DNA from: Caballeronia sp. GAFFF1
Lineage (GTDB): Bacteria > Pseudomonadota > Gammaproteobacteria > Burkholderiales > Burkholderiaceae
DNA: 64,000 nucleotides
Assembly (NCBI RefSeq): GCF_023630705.1
Contig: NZ_JALQEM010000032.1
Location: 124,001-188,000, forward strand
Direction of reading: 5' to 3'
The position numbers were made by a program, and so were the translations under genes. Each line of letters opens with the position of its first letter. Within the stretch, counting starts at the first letter, position 1. The notes beneath the pieces are model-generated. The model did no database searches and was not told the DNA's origin. It saw only the letters and a program-made list of their open reading frames with translations. Below are positions 17,911-25,963 of this stretch, in pieces.

Positions 17911-18942
17911 TCAGGCCGCAGTCCAGTCGAGCACGACTTTGCCGCTGTTGCCGGAGAGCATGGTTGCGAACGCTTGCTCGTAATCGTCGACGGCGAATGT
18001 ATGTGTGAGGATCGGCGACAGATCGAGTCCGCTTTGCAACATCGCCACCATCTTGTACCAAGTTTCGAACATCTCGCGGCCATAGATGCCTTTGATCTCC
18101 AGCCCCTTGAAGATAACCTGATTCCAGTCGATGGCAGTCTGCGCGGGCGGAATGCCGAGCAGCGCGATCTTCCCGCCATGATTCATCGCTTCCAGCATGC
18201 CCGTGAAGGCGCTCGGCACGCCGGACATTTCGAGACCGATATCGAATCCCTCGGTCATGCCGAGTTCACGCATGACATCACGCAGATCCTCATGCGCGAC
18301 GTTGACGGTACGCGTCGCGCCCATCTTGTGCGCGACGTCGAGCCGATAGGCGTTGACATCGGTAATCACGACGTTCCGCGCGCCGACGTGCCGGGCAATA
18401 GCGGCCGCCATCACGCCGATCGGACCTGCGCCGGTAATGAGCACGTCCTCGCCCACCAAATTGAACGACAGGGCGGTATGCGTGGCGTTGCCGAACGGGT
18501 CGAAGATGGCGGCGAGGTCGTCGGAGATGCCGGCGGGAATTTTGAACGCGTTGAACGCCGGGATCACGAGATACTCGGCGAACGCGCCCTCGCGGTTTAC
18601 GCCTACTCCGACGGTATTACGGCACAGGTGCCGTCGCCCGGCGCGGCAATTGCGGCAGAAGCCACATGTGATGTGACCTTCGCCCGACACGCGATCGCCG
18701 ATTGCGAAACCGCGCACTTCCTGTCCCATCTCGACAATCTCGCCCACGTATTCGTGGCCCACGTGCATCGGCACCGGCACCGTCTTTTGCGCCCAGTCGT
18801 CCCATTTCCAGATATGGATGTCCGTACCGCAAATTGCAGTCTTGCGAATGCGAATAAGGACATCGTTGTGACCGACCTCCGGACGCTTTACGCGGGTCAA
18901 CGTGAGGCCGGGTGCGCGTTCCAGTTTGGCGAGAGCTTTCAT
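17911..18942 (-). CDS. tdh: L-threonine 3-dehydrogenase
   Basis: This 343-residue zinc alcohol dehydrogenase-family enzyme oxidises L-threonine to 2-amino-3-ketobutyrate with NAD+. The catalytic-zinc region [15 protein letters not shown] (about residues 34-48), the [10 protein letters not shown] motif and the structural-zinc cysteines in [15 protein letters not shown] are present, followed by the NAD-binding [10 protein letters not shown]. Length is normal. Its product is unstable and is passed to Kbl, whose gene lies directly upstream on the same strand. The 90-bp gap between them holds a parS site. Confidence 0.96.
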   Translation of the reverse strand: MKALAKLERAPGLTLTRVKRPEVGHNDVLIRIRKTAICGTDIHIWKWDDWAQKTVPVPMHVGHEYVGEIVEMGQEVRGFAIGDRVSGEGHITCGFCRNCRAGRRHLCRNTVGVGVNREGAFAEYLVIPAFNAFKIPAGISDDLAAIFDPFGNATHTALSFNLVGEDVLITGAGPIGVMAAAIARHVGARNVVITDVNAYRLDVAHKMGATRTVNVAHEDLRDVMRELGMTEGFDIGLEMSGVPSAFTGMLEAMNHGGKIALLGIPPAQTAIDWNQVIFKGLEIKGIYGREMFETWYKMVAMLQSGLDLSPILTHTFAVDDYEQAFATMLSGNSGKVVLDWTAA

Positions 18943-18998
18943 GTGAGGCGGGTCCTGATGTGGGTAGTTGCTGTGTGTCGCGTGTGGGACAGACGGGC

Positions 18999-19014
18999 CT
19001 TTATGCGCATAAAG
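18999..19014. other. parS-like centromere site
   Basis: The perfect palindrome CTTTATGCGCATAAAG lies between kbl and tdh. The identical sequence occurs between parA and parB (28445) and upstream of parA (29261), so it is a predicted ParB-binding site of this replicon. Confidence 0.85.
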
Positions 19015-19032
19015 TCAGGCGAGCGACACCGC

Positions 19033-20235
19033 TCACTGGATGACACGAAGAGACCTTCCCACACGAGCGAAGGCCTCCACCGCGCGATCAATTTGCTCCG
19101 GTGTATGCGCCGCGCTCATCTGCGTGCGAATGCGTGCGCGTCCCCTCGGCACGACCGGATACGAAAAGCCGATCACGTACACACCTTCGTCGAGTAGAGC
19201 ATCTGCCATACGTGACGCCAACTGCGCATCGCCAAGCATGACCGGAATGATCGGATGCTCGCCCGGGACGAGATCGAAACCGAGAGAAGACATCGCCTGG
19301 CGGAATCGGGCGCCGTTCTCGCGCACGCGCGAGCGCAGCGCCGCGCCTTCATCGCTGTCCAGCAACGTGAGCACTTTTAGCGATGCAGCCGCAATGCTGG
19401 GCGCGAGCGTGTTGGAGAAGAGGTACGGGCGGCTGCGCTGGCGCAGCAGTTCGACGATCTCTTTATGTGCGGCGACGTAACCGCCGGAAGCGCCCCCGAG
19501 CGCCTTCCCGAGGGTGCCGGTGATGATGTCCACGCGGTCCAGCACGCCGCAGTGCTCGGGCGTGCCTCGTCCTTTCTCGCCGATGAAGCCGACCGCGTGC
19601 GAATCATCCACCATCACGAGGGCGTCGTAACGGTCAGCTAGATCGCAGATACCCGCGAGATTCGCAATGATCCCGTCCATCGAGAACACGCCGTCAGTGG
19701 CGATCAGTTTGAAGCGTGCGCCGGCGGCGTCCGCTTCCTTTAGACGCGCTTCAAGATCCGCCAGATCGTTGTTCTTGTAGCGCAGACGTCGCGCTTTCGA
19801 GAGCCGCACGCCGTCGATGATGCTGGCGTGATTCAGTTCATCGCTGATGATGGCGTCCTCTTCGCTCAAAAGCGTCTCGAACAGGCCACCGTTGGCGTCG
19901 AAGCAACTCGAATAGAGAATCGCATCGTCGGTTTGAAGGAACTGCGCAATCGCGCCTTCCAACGACCTGTGGACAGTCTGAGTGCCGCAGATGAAGCGCA
20001 CCGACGCCATGCCGAAGCCGTCGGCGTCGAGCCCCGCTTTGGCGGCCTCGATCAGGCGCGGATCATCGGCTAGCCCCAGGTAATTGTTCGCGCAGAAGTT
20101 GAGCACGTCGCGCCCGTCCGCGAGGCGAATCTCCGGCGACTGCGGACTCGCAATGACGCGCTCGTTCTTGTAGAACCCAGCGGCGCGAATATCGTCGATG
20201 ACGTCGCGAAGATGGGACAAATAGCGGTCTCTCAT
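19033..20235 (-). CDS. kbl: Glycine C-acetyltransferase (2-amino-3-ketobutyrate CoA ligase)
   Basis: This PLP enzyme of about 400 residues cleaves 2-amino-3-ketobutyrate with CoA to glycine and acetyl-CoA, completing threonine breakdown begun by Tdh. Visible motifs are [10 protein letters not shown] near the N-terminus, the [19 protein letters not shown] segment and the PLP lysine in [10 protein letters not shown] (about residue 244). GGAAG precedes the ATG at 20235; ten further in-frame residues upstream look non-homologous. It is the first gene of the kbl-tdh operon and is divergent from an XRE-cupin regulator that probably controls it. Confidence 0.96.
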   Translation of the reverse strand: MRDRYLSHLRDVIDDIRAAGFYKNERVIASPQSPEIRLADGRDVLNFCANNYLGLADDPRLIEAAKAGLDADGFGMASVRFICGTQTVHRSLEGAIAQFLQTDDAILYSSCFDANGGLFETLLSEEDAIISDELNHASIIDGVRLSKARRLRYKNNDLADLEARLKEADAAGARFKLIATDGVFSMDGIIANLAGICDLADRYDALVMVDDSHAVGFIGEKGRGTPEHCGVLDRVDIITGTLGKALGGASGGYVAAHKEIVELLRQRSRPYLFSNTLAPSIAAASLKVLTLLDSDEGAALRSRVRENGARFRQAMSSLGFDLVPGEHPIIPVMLGDAQLASRMADALLDEGVYVIGFSYPVVPRGRARIRTQMSAAHTPEQIDRAVEAFARVGRSLRVIQ

Positions 20236-20300
20236 GGCATCTTCCGGTTGTATCCGCGTGCGCACGCGGCGTGTTAGCCCTGTTATAGTCGAACCATCGC

Positions 20301-20336
20301 ATTGGACACGTTCGATATTTCGAACGAATTTCCAAT
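20301..20336. promoter_or_regulatory. Nested inverted repeat, candidate operator between kbl and the XRE regulator
   Basis: The core CGTTCGA-TATT-TCGAACG (20309-20326) is a perfect 7-bp inverted repeat. An outer pair, ATTGGA (20301-20306) and TCCAAT (20331-20336), encloses it. The site lies 66-101 bp upstream of kbl and 32-67 bp upstream of the regulator, well placed to control both. Confidence 0.65.
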
Positions 20337-20367
20337 ATAGAGAACACTCTAAGGGTATCGAAGCGTC

Positions 20368-20970
20368 ATGGCAAGTTCGCGTTTAGATCCGATAGTCACG
20401 GAACCGACGGCGACTGGGTCTGTTCCGCCGCGCGTCGGCGAGCAGATTCAACGATTGCGCAACGAAAGAAAGCTGACACTCGACGATCTATCCCGAGCGG
20501 CTGGCGTATCGAAGTCGATGTTGTCCGAGATAGAGCGGGACCGAGCCAATCCGACTATCGCGGTAGCGTGGCGGCTCACGAATGCGCTCGGTATCAGCCT
20601 CGATCAGCTATTTGCGCAACAACGTCCTGCCGAAGCGATCCGCGTCGCGAGCCCGCACGACATACCGACCTTGAGCGGCGACAACGGCGGATATCAACTT
20701 CGCGTCTGGGGGCCGATCGAACTCGCGGGAAAGTTCGAGTGGTATGAACTCACGTTGCAGGCTGGCGCGGCGCTCCGATCCAACGCACACGAGCCAGGCA
20801 CGCGCGAGCATTTGACCGTGCTTAATGGAACGATCGAGGTAGAAGTAGCGGCTTCGACGCGTCGTCTAAAAACGGGCGAGACCGCACGGTATGCGGCCGA
20901 CGACAGTCACGCCATTCGCAACGCGGGGCGTTCGGAAGCGAAGGCGCTGCTTGTGGTGATTCATGGTTGA
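20368..20970 (+). CDS. XRE-cupin transcriptional regulator
   Basis: This 200-residue protein joins an N-terminal Cro/CI helix-turn-helix ([20 protein letters not shown], then [19 protein letters not shown], about residues 28-68) to a C-terminal cupin barrel (about 120-195, with [17 protein letters not shown] and the closing DSHAIRNAG). Cupins of this class sense small metabolites, often amino acid-derived. The divergent position beside kbl-tdh suggests it controls threonine-to-glycine flux; that role is inferred from position and from the palindrome in the gap. Confidence 0.88.
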   Translation: MASSRLDPIVTEPTATGSVPPRVGEQIQRLRNERKLTLDDLSRAAGVSKSMLSEIERDRANPTIAVAWRLTNALGISLDQLFAQQRPAEAIRVASPHDIPTLSGDNGGYQLRVWGPIELAGKFEWYELTLQAGAALRSNAHEPGTREHLTVLNGTIEVEVAASTRRLKTGETARYAADDSHAIRNAGRSEAKALLVVIHG

Positions 20971-20984
20971 TCCAGCGGATGGCT

Positions 20985-21014
20985 CCCCGAACTTTATGCG
21001 CATCAAGTTCGGGG
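20985..21014 (+). terminator. Hairpin containing a variant parS site
   Basis: CCCCGAACTT and AAGTTCGGGG form a perfect 10-bp stem just after the XRE-cupin stop. The hairpin contains CTTTATGCGCATCAAG (20992-21007), one base from the perfect parS palindrome. No T-run follows, so a terminator role is uncertain; a ParB site role is equally possible. Confidence 0.5.
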
Positions 21015-21034
21015 TGCATGAGTGCTCATACGAA

Positions 21035-21060
21035 GCGGGGCGCCTAATTGGACGCCCCGC
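21035..21060. terminator. Hairpin between convergent genes
   Basis: GCGGGGCG and CGCCCCGC form an 8-bp stem around CCTAATTGGA, between the XRE-cupin gene and the convergent csbD-like gene. T-tracts are poor on both sides, so it may be a weak bidirectional terminator. Confidence 0.45.
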
Positions 21061-21091
21061 CTTCAACCATCGGTGCCGGCCGCGCCCCTAA

Positions 21092-21280
21092 TTACGGATT
21101 CTTCCGCACGCTGTCCTTCAGATCTTCGCGCACGTCACCCGCGCCCTTTTGAATCTTGCCGGCGACCTGTTGCATGTCACCCTTGGCTTCCTGCGCAGGG
21201 TCGTCGGTAGCCTTGCCGACCACTTCGTTGATCTTCCCCTTCACTTGCTCGCCGACGCCTTTTACTTGGTCCTTGTTCAT
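21092..21280 (-). CDS. CsbD family stress-response protein
   Basis: This 62-residue protein is typical CsbD: MNKDQVKGVGEQVKGKINEVVGKATDD followed by a second amphipathic repeat, AKGDMQQVAGKIQKGAGDVREDLKD (described here only in part). The composition is rich in Lys, Gly, Asp and Gln with no hydrophobic segment. Family members are strongly induced by general stress, but their biochemical role is unknown. The start at 21280 is preceded by AAGGAGAAC. A second in-frame ATG directly upstream adds one residue. Confidence 0.88.
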   Translation of the reverse strand: MNKDQVKGVGEQVKGKINEVVGKATDDPAQEAKGDMQQVAGKIQKGAGDVREDLKDSVRKNP

Positions 21281-21470
21281 CATGTTCTCCTTGGTTCAGC
21301 GTGAAAGTATTGCGTTATGCGTCGTTTGGAACGGTGGAAACCGCTCCAGCGCAGGCTTAGGATGCGTCATCCCGATGCCTTTGGGCAGCCGCGGATGTCT
21401 GAACAACGCGTAGGCGGAATCGCACATACACGACGGCCGAACAGCGCGACGCTATTTTCAGGCGCGACGA

Positions 21471-21490
21471 TACTGTATATTTATACAGTA
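21471..21490. promoter_or_regulatory. LexA (SOS) box
   Basis: TACTGTATATTTATACAGTA matches the gammaproteobacterial and betaproteobacterial LexA consensus CTGT-N8-ACAG with full flanking symmetry. It lies 26 bp upstream of the ATG at 21517, the usual place for LexA repression of the downstream promoter. Confidence 0.85.
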
Positions 21491-21516
21491 CAAGGACCGG
21501 TGCGAGGGGTGACAAC

Positions 21517-21873
21517 ATGGAGTCAGACGGCGAACATCTGAGCAAAAAGCAGTTCGAGCGGGCCGTGCGCGACCTCGAAAGCATCACGCGGCAAATAGCG
21601 GCTCGCTACATCGACAAGGGCGTGCCGCTGACGTGGCGTCTCTTGCATGCGATCGAAGCGGAGGCCGTTGCAGACCTCGGTTTCGCGGGCCGTCACGAAG
21701 CCGCGCTGCGCGAATTGTTTGCTCGCCCGCAGAACTTCGCCTATCCCGAGACCGACGACGTCGTGGACATCGCCTCGTCCGACGCTTTGCCTGCGGTGTT
21801 CGGCTTCGCCGTCGACGCCTACGAGTGCGCTGCACGGCAGGGCCGGCCGCAACTGGCCATCGCGGGTCATTGA
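21517..21873 (+). CDS. Hypothetical protein, predicted SOS-regulated
   Basis: The 118-residue product is soluble and acidic, with a helical N-terminal half (KKQFERAVRDLESITRQIAARY) and a C-terminal half containing YPETDDVVDIASSDALPAVFGF. I recognise no family, signal peptide or membrane segment. GAGGGG lies 9 bp before the ATG, and the LexA box upstream predicts induction by DNA damage. It lies on the left flank of the chromid origin, 181 bp before the recombinase-fold gene, which may share its transcript. A role in replication restart, division control or copy-number protection is possible but only inferred from position. Confidence 0.72.
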   Translation: MESDGEHLSKKQFERAVRDLESITRQIAARYIDKGVPLTWRLLHAIEAEAVADLGFAGRHEAALRELFARPQNFAYPETDDVVDIASSDALPAVFGFAVDAYECAARQGRPQLAIAGH

Positions 21874-22054
21874 TCGAGCAGCCAACGGATGGGCGATCCA
21901 ACACCGCGCTAACGCCTGGCTTCGCCGATTAGCCGATTAGCACATGGGCGCAGCCAGCGCGCGCAGCGTTCGGTACAGTGGACGCTTGACGCCCGCCACG
22001 CGAAGCCCGACCCTCTCTGCAAAGCGAACAGCGTCAGATCGCCCTACGAACACA

Positions 22055-23068
22055 ATGCCGACAACCACCGATCTCTTCGACCAACAGCGCGCAGACTGGC
22101 AGGCCGACCCGCACGCTGCCTTCGACGCATGGCTTGCCCAGCAAGAATTCCGCGCGTCTTCGGCCGATGTTTATCGCGCGCAGTGGGGCAACTTCCTCGA
22201 ATGGCTACAGGCGAAACGGGCGACGCTCCACACCGTGCAACGGCCCGTCATCGAACAGTTTGTCTCGCAGCTCGACATTCGACGTCCGCAGCGGATGCGC
22301 TACTTGCGTTTGATCGAGCGCGTGCTCGATCACGTGCGGGAAATCGAGGCCGCGGGGACCAATCCCGCGCGGTTCATCGCGCAGGACGGCGATGCAGCCT
22401 GGCGCAAAGCGCGCGACAACGAGCCCACCGGCTTTCTGACGCACGACGAGCGGGCCTTGCTGACCGCGCATCTGTTTTCGCCTCTGGGCGCGCTGCCGGC
22501 CGGACAGCGCTGGCGCGAACAACGCGACCGCGCGCTGGTTGCCGCGTTCTTGGGCGCGGGGGTGAAAACGGGCGAGGCGGCGCAGTTGACCGTCGACTGC
22601 TACGCGCCGGGCGCGCCCTACATAACGGTCGATGCATCGAATCCGCTCTTGATCCGCCAGGCCCGGCTCGCGCCGTTCGCCGTCGAGTTGCTGGACGGTT
22701 GGATCAACGAGCGCCGAGCAGCCGGGCTGGCGGGTGAACTGCTCTTTCCCGCGGCGCCGTCCGGCCGGCCCATGCACAAGGCGACGATGCTCCGCGCCAT
22801 CGATGCGGTCGTGGCCGAGTCGGGCATGGCAGCGTCTCGCGTGGCGCGAGCCAGTCCGCAGACGCTTCGCAACACCTACGCGGCGGAGCTATTCGACGAA
22901 GGCGTCGACCCGGAGCGGGTTGGCCAGTGGCTGGGCTTCCAGCAGATGATTTCTGTGCATCGGCTCCATAGAGCGTGGCAGGACTGGATGGGTGAGCAAA
23001 TACGGGAGCGCGATCTCGCGCAGGCTCAGGCTGGCGCGAGCGAAGAAGCAGGGCTTACCGGCGTCTGA
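22055..23068 (+). CDS. Tyrosine recombinase-fold protein with degenerate active site
   Basis: This 337-residue protein has an N-terminal SAM-like core-binding domain (about 20-110) and a C-terminal domain aligned with XerC/XerD. The alignment is clear around LRNTYAAELFDEGVDPERVGQWLGF, yet the catalytic set is lost: the first arginine (GLR in active enzymes) is Lys in GVKTGE, the H of HxxR is Gln in QTLR, the next His is Phe in WLGF, and the nucleophilic Tyr position is Leu in VHRLHRAW. Only the second Arg remains. It is therefore unlikely to cut DNA and may act as a DNA-binding protein near the origin. An iteron overlaps the region just after its stop. Confidence 0.8.
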   Translation: MPTTTDLFDQQRADWQADPHAAFDAWLAQQEFRASSADVYRAQWGNFLEWLQAKRATLHTVQRPVIEQFVSQLDIRRPQRMRYLRLIERVLDHVREIEAAGTNPARFIAQDGDAAWRKARDNEPTGFLTHDERALLTAHLFSPLGALPAGQRWREQRDRALVAAFLGAGVKTGEAAQLTVDCYAPGAPYITVDASNPLLIRQARLAPFAVELLDGWINERRAAGLAGELLFPAAPSGRPMHKATMLRAIDAVVAESGMAASRVARASPQTLRNTYAAELFDEGVDPERVGQWLGFQQMISVHRLHRAWQDWMGEQIRERDLAQAQAGASEEAGLTGV

Positions 23069-23074
23069 CGGCGC

Positions 23075-23091
23075 TCCCGAAAACGCTCACC
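23075..23091 (-). repeat. Satellite iteron, exact inverted copy
   Basis: On the minus strand this reads GGTGAGCGTTTTCGGGA, identical to the iteron at 25718. It lies 6 bp after the stop of the recombinase-fold gene, in the 48-bp gap before the convergent KfrA-like gene. Confidence 0.7.
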
Positions 23092-23116
23092 TATCGCCCA
23101 CAAGGGAATCAGCCCG

Positions 23117-24313
23117 TCAGGCGCGCACCTGAGACGCGTGTCGAAAGCCATATAACGCCGACAATTTCGACGGTGCCGGGCCAGAGGTTCGCTCGCATTT
23201 GGGGCAACACAACTCGTATTCGTCTTCGTGCAGTTGCAGTTCGGGTTCTCCGTCCTCGCAGCCGGGGCAGGTTGGCGGCACGGCTACGTACAGATCGGCT
23301 TGCGCTCCGAGAGCGGCGATTTCTTCATCGGTGAGCCGTCCGTCCACTGCAAGCGACGCAATCAATTCGCCGACTTCCGTGCTCATGCGCGCCCGCACCC
23401 GGTGTGCGTCGCGCTCGCGCGTGAGCGCGTCAATCTCGTCGGACTGCGCGCGCACTTGCGACTCCAGGCGATCCGCCCGGCTTCGCGCGACGCTAAGCTG
23501 TTGAATGAACTCAAACTCTTTGCGGCCGGCTTCGCGGATGCTTGTCTGATAGGTCGCGGAGACACCCCGTAAGCTGTCCAGTTCGACGAGCATCGGCTTC
23601 ACGCGTCGCTCTGCATCCTTGACTGCGTCGTTGATTTGCTGGGCGTAACGTTCCGTGTTGGTCCGCAGTTCGTCCTGAAGATCGTCTAGACGGTCGCGCA
23701 GACGCGCCGTTTGCGACTGTTCTGCCGCAAGACGCTCGGCAAGCGCCGAATTCTCGGCTTGACAGCGAGCCATCGCGTTGCGGAGCTCTTCTTGGATATC
23801 AGCCTCGCGCTGCCGCAGTCGGGTCACCTCCGATTCGAGCGACGCTATCCGCGCCGCGGCGACATCGGCTCGCGTCTCGGCGTCTCGCCGTGCCTGTTCG
23901 ATCGCCTGGCAGCGAATATCTGCGTCGCGCGCGCTCGCTTCGGCACGGCGGAGATCTTCGCTTATTCGGGAGCGTTCGTCATCGAGCGCAATGCCCGCCT
24001 GCTGCCTAGCTTCGACGAAAAGCTCCGCGAGCAACTCGCCCGCACGTTCCTGGAGTGCCTGCGGGATTCCGCCTGCCTCGACGCGCACCCGAACACTCGA
24101 GCGGACCGTCTCCCAGAACGCGTCGATGTCTCGCGGGATGTCAGTAGCACTACCGACCTGCGTCAAATCCCGCACTGTCGTAACTGACGGGCGGATTCCG
24201 AGGTCGAAAAAGAGTCGTCGGCAGGCATGCTGAGAGAGTTCGTGTCGGCGTGCGCCGGCTGAACGCATTCTCTCCAGCTCTTGGCGAACAGTGTCGCGAA
24301 GGTGCGAGTCCAT
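23117..24313 (-). CDS. KfrA-like DNA-binding coiled-coil protein with C-terminal Cys cluster
   Basis: This 398-residue protein starts with a KfrA-type DNA-binding domain (about residues 1-100). A long coiled coil follows (about 105-310), rich in Arg, Glu, Ala and Gln with few prolines. Unlike plasmid KfrA it ends in a cysteine-rich module, CPGC and CCPKC about 20 residues apart, suggesting a zinc ribbon. KfrA of RK2 is an autorepressor that supports partition and nucleoid association. GAGGAAC precedes the start. Its placement between a dead recombinase and the iterons suggests an origin-organising role, by inference. Confidence 0.8.
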   Translation of the reverse strand: MDSHLRDTVRQELERMRSAGARRHELSQHACRRLFFDLGIRPSVTTVRDLTQVGSATDIPRDIDAFWETVRSSVRVRVEAGGIPQALQERAGELLAELFVEARQQAGIALDDERSRISEDLRRAEASARDADIRCQAIEQARRDAETRADVAAARIASLESEVTRLRQREADIQEELRNAMARCQAENSALAERLAAEQSQTARLRDRLDDLQDELRTNTERYAQQINDAVKDAERRVKPMLVELDSLRGVSATYQTSIREAGRKEFEFIQQLSVARSRADRLESQVRAQSDEIDALTRERDAHRVRARMSTEVGELIASLAVDGRLTDEEIAALGAQADLYVAVPPTCPGCEDGEPELQLHEDEYELCCPKCERTSGPAPSKLSALYGFRHASQVRA

Positions 24314-24451
24314 TGTTCCTCAACGAGATATGTTTTGCCCGGCACGATTTACGTTTCAGGCGATACAACGACGATCCTGGTTTGGCCCAGAGAAGCCTTC
24401 TGGGACACCACAGCGTATTTTGATGCAACGACGTTGGGATTGTAGACGATC

Positions 24452-24537
24452 CATGTGAAACATGATGAGATTGTTGTCCTAAGCCCATGATTCTTAGGCG
24501 ATTGAAGCGATCACGAACAGCAACCGCGTGTTTCACA
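24452..24537. promoter_or_regulatory. Inverted repeats upstream of the KfrA-like gene
   Basis: TGTGAAACA (24454-24462) is repeated in inverse as TGTTTCACA (24529-24537). The first arm lies inside its own small palindrome, CATGT-GAA-ACATG, and CCTAAG/CTTAGG (24478-24498) forms a further inverted repeat between the arms. These are candidates for KfrA-like autorepression. Each long arm also equals half of the universal parS pattern TGTTTCACGTGAAACA. Confidence 0.45.
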
Positions 24538-24700
24538 GGGAGTTGTGAACAACACGGTCAAGTGGCTGGTGGGAAGCGGTGCGGATTCTTTGCAGGAAAT
24601 GCACAGCCTTGAGAGTATTAGAAGTAAACACCCTTGAACCCTTGTTGAAACAGTTAACGCCTCGTCCAACCCTTATGGCGTAAGGCTTCCCGGCCGGCTC

Positions 24701-25844
24701 GGTGAGCGTTTGCGGGATAGTTGGTGAGCCGCTACGGGTGGCGTAGGTGGTGTGTTTCGGGATGATCAGTGAGAGGAACCAGGAGGCTTAGTGAGCGGCT
24801 TCGGGAAGAAGCATTCGCAGATTGGTGAGCGAATACGGGAGGATCCGCATCTGAGCGCCTTGTCATGCCGAAAACCGATGCGTTGTGCGTCTTCACATCG
24901 GTGAGACGATGCGGGAGAGCGGCGTAGGCGTGCTCGCGCTGCTTTTTTGTGTCGATTTTTCCCTCTGGTGAGCGTTTACGGGCCGAATTCGCCTTCTAAG
25001 GTGAGGTCATTCAGGAGCATTTGTCGACGTGCAACGCCTGAATGCCCTTTTGCGCAGGTTTCGGTGAGGATTTTCGGGAGCGCGCACGACAGTCGCGGTA
25101 CCGAAAGGTGAACGTTTTCGGGAGGCTGATCGCCTTTCGAACGGCAACTTGGCGGTGGGTGAGATTATTCGGGATGCGCGTACAGGGCACCGCGACGGGC
25201 GCGTCCAACGCAGATAACCTAGGCCAATTAACAACTTATCTCTGTTCTGTGAAAGAAGTTTGAAGCTTCGGCGGCACGTTGCGCCTCGTCCGAATGCCTG
25301 CGCACTCGCTACAGTGAGTCTTTGCGGGAACATTCGCCACTCGACGGACCCGCTATCGTCCCAAATCAGCCTTCTCCTTACCATGTTTGGCGTACACAAA
25401 ACCGAAAGGTGAGGTTTTGCGGGAAACCCGACGTGAGCATTTTCGGGAGCCGCTGTGCTTGTTCTTCCAGGGTAAGGTGAGGCTTTTCGGGACTGGTCCG
25501 CTCTAGCTTGTCGTGGCTCGGTGGCTTCGAAGGCCGCTCCGTAACGTTTGCTGGGCGCGAAGGTGAGACTTTGCGGGAGTAAGTTCCGCTCGAGGGTTCT
25601 GCGGCCGCTGTTCGAAACGGAGAAAACGAGTGCTACACGGCCGAACTGCGGGTAAGCGAACGGTTTTTTGTTTGTCTCTCGTGCGCCACACCTTGTTTCT
25701 GGTCGAAAAACCTCCTAGGTGAGCGTTTTCGGGACCCTTGTCGCAGTCGGATGCCGCTGCCGAAGAACGGGACGAAGCGTTTACCCGCGCGGATTCTGGG
25801 TAAACCGAATGAGGACAACAGGTGAGGGGTGAGCCTTTTCGGGA
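24701..25844 (+). repeat. Iteron array: chromid replication origin
   Basis: About eighteen 17-bp direct repeats follow the pattern GGTGAG-NN-TTT-N-CGGGA, all in one orientation, upstream of the initiator gene. Starts are 24701, 24723, 24768 (degenerate), 24790, 24824, 24900, 24967, 25000, 25063, 25107, 25158, 25313, 25408, 25432, 25476, 25562, 25718 and 25828. No other gene fits the 1.65 kb between 24314 and 25963. Iterons beside a Rep_3 initiator mark an origin of plasmid type, and spacing is irregular (22-156 bp), unlike tight plasmid arrays. I found no perfect DnaA box (TTATNCACA) by eye. Confidence 0.88.
25220..25268. other. AT-rich stretch in the origin, candidate unwinding element
   Basis: This AT-rich stretch, including CCAATTAACAACTTATC, falls in the 138-bp iteron-free gap between the repeats at 25158 and 25313. 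It is markedly richer in A and T than its surroundings. A DNA-unwinding role is inferred only from composition and place. Confidence 0.4.
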
Positions 25845-25891
25845 GCGCACCGCAGTGAGCCTGCGACCTGAGCTAGCCATCACCATCCAAA

Positions 25892-25905
25892 GGGTGATCT
25901 CACCC
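25892..25905. promoter_or_regulatory. Palindrome in front of repA, candidate autoregulatory operator
   Basis: GGGTGA-TC-TCACCC is a perfect palindrome made of the iteron half GGTGA in inverted orientation. It ends 58 bp before the repA ATG. Rep_3 initiators commonly repress their own gene by binding inverted iteron halves, so this is the likely operator. Confidence 0.65.
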
Positions 25906-25963
25906 GGTAGACGGGGATCACCGCACCCGCTATGCTTGCCGCAATACTGAATTCGATACCTGT

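Noticed and set aside
22055-23068. Integrase as evidence of a prophage or genomic island
   Set aside because: The active site is degenerate, and there is no tRNA, att repeat, phage gene or IS nearby. It fits a resident origin-region protein better.
24314-25963. Classical DnaA boxes in the origin
   Set aside because: No exact TTATNCACA on either strand by eye. Near matches are too weak to list; a weighted search is needed.
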